Source of the DNA: Branchiostoma floridae
Taxonomy: Eukaryota; Chordata; Leptocardii; Amphioxiformes; Branchiostomatidae
Direction: 5' to 3'
Assembly: GCF_000003815.2 (NCBI RefSeq)
Contig: NC_049990.1
Coordinates: 6,231,497-6,293,496 of the forward strand
Length of the DNA stretch: 62,000 bases
In this document: positions 55,300 through 62,000 of the stretch, piece by piece
Layout: each line of letters opens with the position of its first letter
How positions within the stretch are numbered: the first letter of the stretch is position 1
The notes under the pieces: model-generated
What the model was told of the DNA's origin: nothing
Databases searched by the model: none
What the model saw: only the letters and a program-made list of their open reading frames with translations
Program-made: the position numbers and the translations under genes

Positions 55300-58200
55300 T
55301 TCTTAAGATAAATGCAATTTGCCCACTTGTCTACATTGTACACTTGTATAATATGTACTTAGCTTTTTTCGACAAGCACCGTGACTTAACATGATGTTAT
55401 CTAGTCATAGGATTTGTTGTTGAATAGTCAAAGGCGGGGAAACACCTACGCATTGCATGCCAAATCTACATTACATGACAAAGTATGTGGATGTGGTTGC
55501 TTAATTAATACGCTGCCGATAATGCATGAGTGATGAGACGGTAAGTCAATTACGGTCGGAAGCGGCGACGGTGCCAGCAGATGGGACCCTGCGTGTGTGG
55601 AGTTATGCTTCTATACTGCAGGATAGGGGTGGACCTGAACCTGGACCTAATCATCTGTGAACTTATCATACTAAAAACAATGGTCGATTTTGTTACAAAA
55701 GGATTCTGCTTGGAGGAGTATCCGACATCTAATGGCATTTTAAAATCCTATCTGAGTCATGAAAACAACACTATCTGCCTCTGCTTTAGTCCAAGTTTAA
55801 TTTGATAATACAAACTTGGTAAAGATATCGACTCTCCTCTACTTTGCTCTTGCTATTTTCTTAGACCTGTAAGCCCCCAAACACTTGAATGTCTGCTGGT
55901 ATAATCTGTTCATTTTGGACCTTGGTAAATCTGCTCTGTCGGGGCTTAAATCGTTATTTACTTGGACCAGTAAGCCCAACAAAATACATGTACATATGAT
56001 CACCTGCCAGAACTGTTCATTTTCTACATGGCTCTAAAGCTGAATCAGAGTTTTCTAATCCTGTTTTACACACTACCATGTACTGCATGGTACCCAACCC
56101 TATCGGCCATACTCAGAACTCATACATGACAGATATATATATATACATGACATAGGTGTCTTCCGGTCCAATCCTTTTTCTTTATGTGAGTCACTTAAGC
56201 CTCTTTCTCAGGTGAGAATCTCAGCAGGAAGCTTGAATGTCATGAGCTATGTTTAGAGAGGTGAATCCTTGTAAATCACTGTTGGAATGATCTAAGATGT
56301 GTCACGAGTAATGTTTCCAGTTCTTCTTGACGTACTGAGAGGCTCAAACCCCAAGGACTTCAACATCCCAAGATGTCTTGAGGACCGACACAAGTCATAA
56401 CTCAAGACGTAACTGCAGTTATGACTGATGAACAGGGCTAAAGTGCTAATTTATGGACAAAATAGATTGCTAGATGTGTTATACTTAAACTTTAAAGTTA
56501 GATGAACTTTTCCTGCACCAAATATGACATAAACCTTAAGAAAACTTTCTTTGCCATCTACCTCCTCTTCAAGCAACAGAAACAGAATGAACATGATGTA
56601 TAGAGCGACACAATAAGCCATTTCATGGTTAAAACTGCACATGCAGTATGATGCAGCATTGGTAAATTGTCAAAGCTAAAGGCTCCTGAGACATAAACAA
56701 AACATGCCCCGACATGGTATTAATGCAAAGTCTACACAAGAAATGTTTACTAGTTAGGCTTACATCACATTTCCAAACTGGGGCCTGGTCGGGCAGCTTT
56801 TGGGAACGAAAAGTATGATACAATAGACACCAAACTACACAATACGTAAAGAGAATAGATGTGGGCATTATTATTTGTGTATATTTTTGCCGGGCCCTGG
56901 TTTGGAAATATGACATTAGCCTAAGGGGTCTTTACCTTTGACCTCACACAACACAGTAGAAACCTTGAACCAGATTTTTGGACATATACTGGCACACCTG
57001 TGTATGCATTTGCCAGTAAATATTCCCCAAACTCAGCAGTTTATCATATTATGGTCCATTAGAGCAGGCTGCTCTAGGCTCATGTGGTACCTTACAGATA
57101 AATCCCTATGACTGCCGAACACTCCCCCGGGCATCGTAAAAAAACACAGGCAATGATCCGAAGGGCCTTTTGTATTTTTCTTTCTTATCCCCAAGTGAAC
57201 TTAGGATGGTATGTTTTTTAGAAAAAAAGTGTATTCTGGAGACTAAATCATTTTAAGTCATAGGCGTCTCTGTTTTTGACAGATAAATATTTATATTGGC
57301 AATTGTTTTCATTACCCAGGTGGGGTAAATTATGGGTCTCCTTCCGAGTTAGAAATTAAACTACATCAAGATTCATGGCACAGAATCTTCGGTCTACAAA
57401 TCCCGCATTTGTAGTAAAAAATGATTTTTCAATAGATTCATATTTCATTCTTTCAGCAGGAGGAAAATCAATTCCATATCTATCTGATTATCCATTTTTC
57501 CTACTAGTCCTGTTCATTTTTTATTTTCTCAATGCATGACTTGGATGATATACCCTTATGATGGCCATGCCATCTACCTAAATGTAAGAAACTAAGACTC
57601 CCCTGTTTCTAAGTGGAATGAACTCAGACTTCCAATCTACTGTAAATCTTGAAACGCCGTGGCAGTTTTATTTTCTTAATTTTCATTGTTACCTCTTCAC
57701 TGCAAGTTCACAGCAGATATGCATTTCTATTGACAGTATTATATTACTACTACACTACAAAATTGTTTCAGTGAATGTAGAAGACAACAAAGATCCCTTT
57801 TCTAACATGAAATTAGCTACCAGAAAAAAATTTAGGAATTAGCAATATTCTTTGCAATCATTCTCTTTGATTAAAGTGACCCTTTCCACTCCTCTACCAT
57901 TATTTTGCTATTACTTTCTTTTGATAAAGACAGCCTATCTGCATTTAAATCAGGCATTGAACAGTCTACCAGCTTGCTATGACAAATGACCACCTACTAT
58001 CTCAGAGATACAGGCAGCCATTCCGTGCATTGCACACTGACAAAATAGGGGGTTGGGAGGTGAGAGTGATACATGAATACCATTCCTGTTAAACTCTAAC
58101 CTCCCATTACTTTCTGCTACTAGCCATTCTTCTTTCATAGGAGATACCGTTCACTATGATCATAATTCTGGCACGTCTAGCAAGACTGCCACATTACAGA

Positions 58201-61200
58201 AACAGTGTTATCACAGCATTCTCAAGCATGTCTTGAATACTTGGATGTCTAAAGCGACCATACTATGTGGATCCCTGATGCTGCTTTAGAAGATTTTTTT
58301 TTCAAATTTACCTTTATTTTTTATGTGGCAGTTTTACAGTACCCAACAGGATTAAGACTAAGAGAGCTAATGATAGAAACTGTGCCTAAAACATGTTTGT
58401 TTGCATTGTGTAACTCTTTGCTGAAGGCTTGAAGAGCATCAGCAATTTTTGTGGCACCCAAAGACAAAACAAATTTTAAACAAATTAAAGAATTACTATT
58501 AAAGATTGTCATATCAAATAACTAATAATCACAACACTACATCTTTTATCAATTATTCTTTCAGAACAAGTAGAAACTATAAAAATTTGTATTATAAAGA
58601 AATTATTTTTTGAAGGCTTCACAAGCATCATCATCAATTCATTGCGGCAGCCAAAGACAAAACGACTTCTAAGAAAAATTGATAAAAGATTATCATATCA
58701 AATTGAGGACTAATGATCATACTTAGATTTCATCTTTCAATATTTGATTTTCCCAGTCCACATATCTTTCGTTTTCAGGGGCTTCAATATCTCAGTACAA
58801 ACCCATCTTTTCTGCTTTATCTCCTATGCCCAGGGCAGTACATATTATTCAATTTATTGATCTCAGTCTTGTGCTAGCTTTATTCCACGACTACCTGGCC
58901 ATATGACAAGACCGCAGTGCTTTAGAACAACCTTTCTCATCATCTCACCAATGTACAGTAGCTTCCTACAGCATCACACAGAACCACAAACGGCATTTGT
59001 TCCATTAAAAGTGATCCCTTTTTGATTAGCCGACAGATCCTTTTATTACCAGAGAGCTTCTGCTCAGATCTGCAAAACCATATTACAGCTAATAACAGCT
59101 GAATGGCTCTACCAACCAGAGTGGAGGACATACGAGTAAGCCTGCACGACCAAATCATTCGGAAATCATCTGGCCGTATACAATCTTAGTTATAACTCAT
59201 CTCTAGATGGCTTTCTACTTGAACCCTTAGAATGTCAACTTTAGATCAAATTTGAGCATTGTTTTAACCTGCTCTTCCACAAAGAGGATTCAAGTAGGCT
59301 GTAGAAAAAAATGAAGACGGGACTGTAAATTCATCTATTTTTATGGGGACTTAATTTCACAACAGAGGGGAAAGGAGGTTTTTGCAATTGTTTTTAGTTT
59401 GCATTTGAAATGATTCTGTTCCAGAACTAAATAAATTGGAAATGTACAATGTCATATATAAGAGGTCACCATATAAACTGTGAAAATAAAACTGCTGCGG
59501 ACATTTTAAAATTTTCAGTAGTAGATATGATAAAATAAACCACTGTTTATCATCTGTCCTATTGCCTATTTTTAGACTATTTATTGCTTGACTTTGCAAT
59601 AAATGGTTAGGCCATACCGGTAAAATTTTGTGCAAAATACTAGGTACGGTATAAACATAGAATACAAGCTGAGTAGATCAGGGTGAAAACCAACAAAAGG
59701 AAGAAATCACACGATGTGGGGGCAGGTCTTCTGTCATGCATGCATGCTCCTCCTGTTGCTCTTTTAGTTTCACAGCTGAGTTAGCCCGGATTCTGTGTGG
59801 GCTGCTTTTCATCTGCTCCAATACCTGTGATGAACCACCTTTGAGCCTACATATGTATGGTTCATGCTATCAACAACTGGAGCGGACATCATACATGTAA
59901 ATCTACCCGGGGTCGCATTCAGAATGTGAGAATGAAACCTAGAAAACCTTGCTAATAATCTGATAATAAATAATCTATTTGGAGAAGCAAAATTTTGTTA
60001 TTTATCGCATTTGGCCCCAGTAGGCTGTAACGTATCGAAAATGAGTTGTACTTTAAAACATATGATGCTGCTTAAGCTTCAAGTGTACTAAATGTGGATT
60101 TACAGTACAGGTGACGCATTTCAAGAATTGAAATTCACGTTTCGAGGCTTGAAATATTGGTGCGTTTTGGACTGTCAGCTTTGACAAATTGTCCTCCCGG
60201 CAGACTAATTACTGGTACCTGCCCTGCTACGCAAGGACATTTCCAAAATGTCATCTTGTGTTTTTCACCCGAGAGACGGTTTCTCATCAGTAAAACATGC
60301 CCAGGCTCCCGTGGAGCACCTCAAAGTCGTAACAGAATTTGTAAGTGGACTTATTAAGGCCTTCACCTTTCGTTGGTTAAGTCTGTCGATGCTCATAAAT
60401 CAAAATAACAGAGATTGCAAGCATTAGGAACGGTGATAATACTTCTAAGTTGGAGGGGAATATAAGTACAAGATAAGCAAAAGCAATTATCACTCATACA
60501 GACAATAAGGCTGCGTACTGGTATTCAGCATTGATATACAAATCTGTAAAAAGCATTCACGTACAGATCTTAAGTACGTAAAATACCAAGTATACTGTTT
60601 TGATTATAATTCAAAATTACAGTTTTACTATAATTGAAAGCTTGAAAACAGTTTATTCCTACCACAAATATGTTGTTACTAAAAGATGTTACTGTATTCC
60701 TATTTCCTATCATAAATCCAATATCAGGTACATCAGGTGCAGGTACAGATACATTTTGGTTTAGCTGGTGTAGCTTCAGATCTGAACCTGTACCTGCACA
60801 ATTTCACATAACCTGTGGTCTTCAAGATTTCAGTGCTGACAGAAATATGAATGACCACTCAACAATTAATTCAATGTAGACTTAGATAGTACTGAGTTCA
60901 GTGCCTTATCTTTTTTCAAATTTTCAGGGCTAAATGAGCACTCTAGAACCCATTCCTTAATTTGCTCATTAACTGACATCAATAAAATCCCAGTCCAGCT
61001 CCCTACATATGTGCAGCAATATTCTTACCAGTATACACTTACAAGATCACACTTTAAACTATGGAAACCTGCTACCCTTTATCCTATTTCTGTGAGTGTC
61101 AAAATAAACTGTGCATAACTGTTGAGATGTTGTGTCTGGTAATAATTAGATTCGAGTAGATAATTAATGCTAGGAAAACAATACTCAATAGGCATTAGTA

Positions 61201-62000
61201 CAGAGTGTCTCATTAGAGTGCATATAGCTTTGAAGGTACAATTGTATGCATGTATAAACAGGTGAATGTGTGTCTGCATTAATGACAATCATGACTGTGC
61301 ACATGGATCAGTGTGTATGGCTGTGAGGGTATGTGTACCCAAAACTGCCCCAAGGAAACCAAGGGACTGATAGAATCTGGTTGATGTGGACAGGTGGTCA
61401 CTAGAGAGAGGGTTCTTAATGCTTGTGTCAATAGGAAAAATCACCTAATGGACATCGAAGAGTGGTAACATTGCCCAGGTGTCGCTTATGTATAGTTGGG
61501 GACTTAAAATAATACAAGAAGATCCTATAGTCTTTGCTTCTATCCCAACTTATCTAAGAATCAGTAAGATACATGAAAGTGCATCTCGTCAGCATGTATA
61601 TGTATGGCTTAGGTAATACAGTCAAACAATTAACAGTGCCCACCCCTGTATTGGGTACTCTCCAAGCAGAGGTTAGTGGGAAAAATCGTGACCTTTTCCT
61701 TTCATATTTTTTTTTTCGACTGGCCTTCCCACCAACAACTATTGTGGCCAGTGTTTTGGTGGTCCCTCATATATCATTTTTCCCACTGACCCAAGCAAAT
61801 GCAAAGCCTTTCCATATATAGTGGCCACCTGGCCATTTTTCGAAGTCCCTTGCATGTCACAGACAGGCTTGTCTGTATTTTGTATACACGAAAATGTGTC
61901 TTTGCATCTATGATGTCAAGTCATTAGTATGTGCAGCTACATCAGCTACGTACATGTAACTAATGACCAGAGCATTCAACATGTTCAACCCATTGTTAGT
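55300..62000. other. Region without recognisable genes
   Basis: Decayed foldback remnants at about 57,638-57,810 (tactgtaaatcttgaaac) and 59,321-59,520 (actgtaaattcatc). A single family-D end lies at 61,661, and an inverted pair gtgcaggtacagat / ctgaacctgtacctgcac at 60,737-60,800. A GC-richer patch with ttaattaat lies at 55,500-55,640. No exon, RNA gene or intact transposon is supported. Confidence 0.45.

Overview
The window is animal nuclear DNA: AT-rich, intron-dense and full of short non-autonomous transposons and tandem repeats. Reading both strands I can support one protein-coding gene with confidence. It is an ATP11B-like P4-type ATPase (aminophospholipid flippase) on the minus strand, laid out as 21 internal coding exons from 28,794 down to 242. 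The many small foldback elements (ends such as TACTGTAAATGCA and TAACGCTAGTTCACC) and the sequence style suggest a cephalochordate (lancelet, Branchiostoma). That assignment is an inference from memory of such genomes, not a database result.

Gene region (1-28.8 kb). The exons join with canonical GT/AG borders and fully consistent phases into 2,492 nt, or 830 codons plus 2 nt. They cover the actuator domain (DGET), the first four membrane segments (PISL), the phosphorylation site (DKTGTLTEN), the nucleotide-binding domain ([17 protein letters not shown]) and the hinge motifs (TGDK, GDGAND). The start-codon exon is not identified and should lie above 28.8 kb. The C-terminal exons with the last membrane segments lie beyond base 1. 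Residue numbers below count from the first visible codon.

The introns carry the most unusual structure. Tandem arrays have captured the edges of four exons together with their splice sites. The donor edge of exon 20 is present three times and the acceptor edge of exon 21 five times, all around one 1.1-kb intron. The acceptor edge of exon 13 is present three times. The donor edge of exon 12 is copied once inside a five-unit array. Other introns hold a mariner deletion derivative, LINE 3' ends, a tRNA-derived SINE, 5S-rRNA-derived SINEs, several foldback MITE families, a GA microsatellite and a 34-bp hairpin resembling a small-RNA precursor.

Upstream region (28.8-62 kb). I find no convincing gene here. 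It may be the first intron and/or the 5' flank of the flippase gene. It contains repeated MITEs (one nested in another with a visible TA target duplication), a MITE plus minisatellite tandem duplication at 38.6-39.4 kb, a ~160-bp satellite at 39.5-42.0 kb interrupted by a 120-bp foreign insert, a ~140-bp satellite at 43.9-44.7 kb, a CA-repeat tract, and several GC-richer non-repetitive patches. One patch at 51.9-52.1 kb carries clustered bZIP-type binding sites and is a candidate regulatory element. From 55.3 kb to the end little is recognisable beyond decayed repeat fragments.
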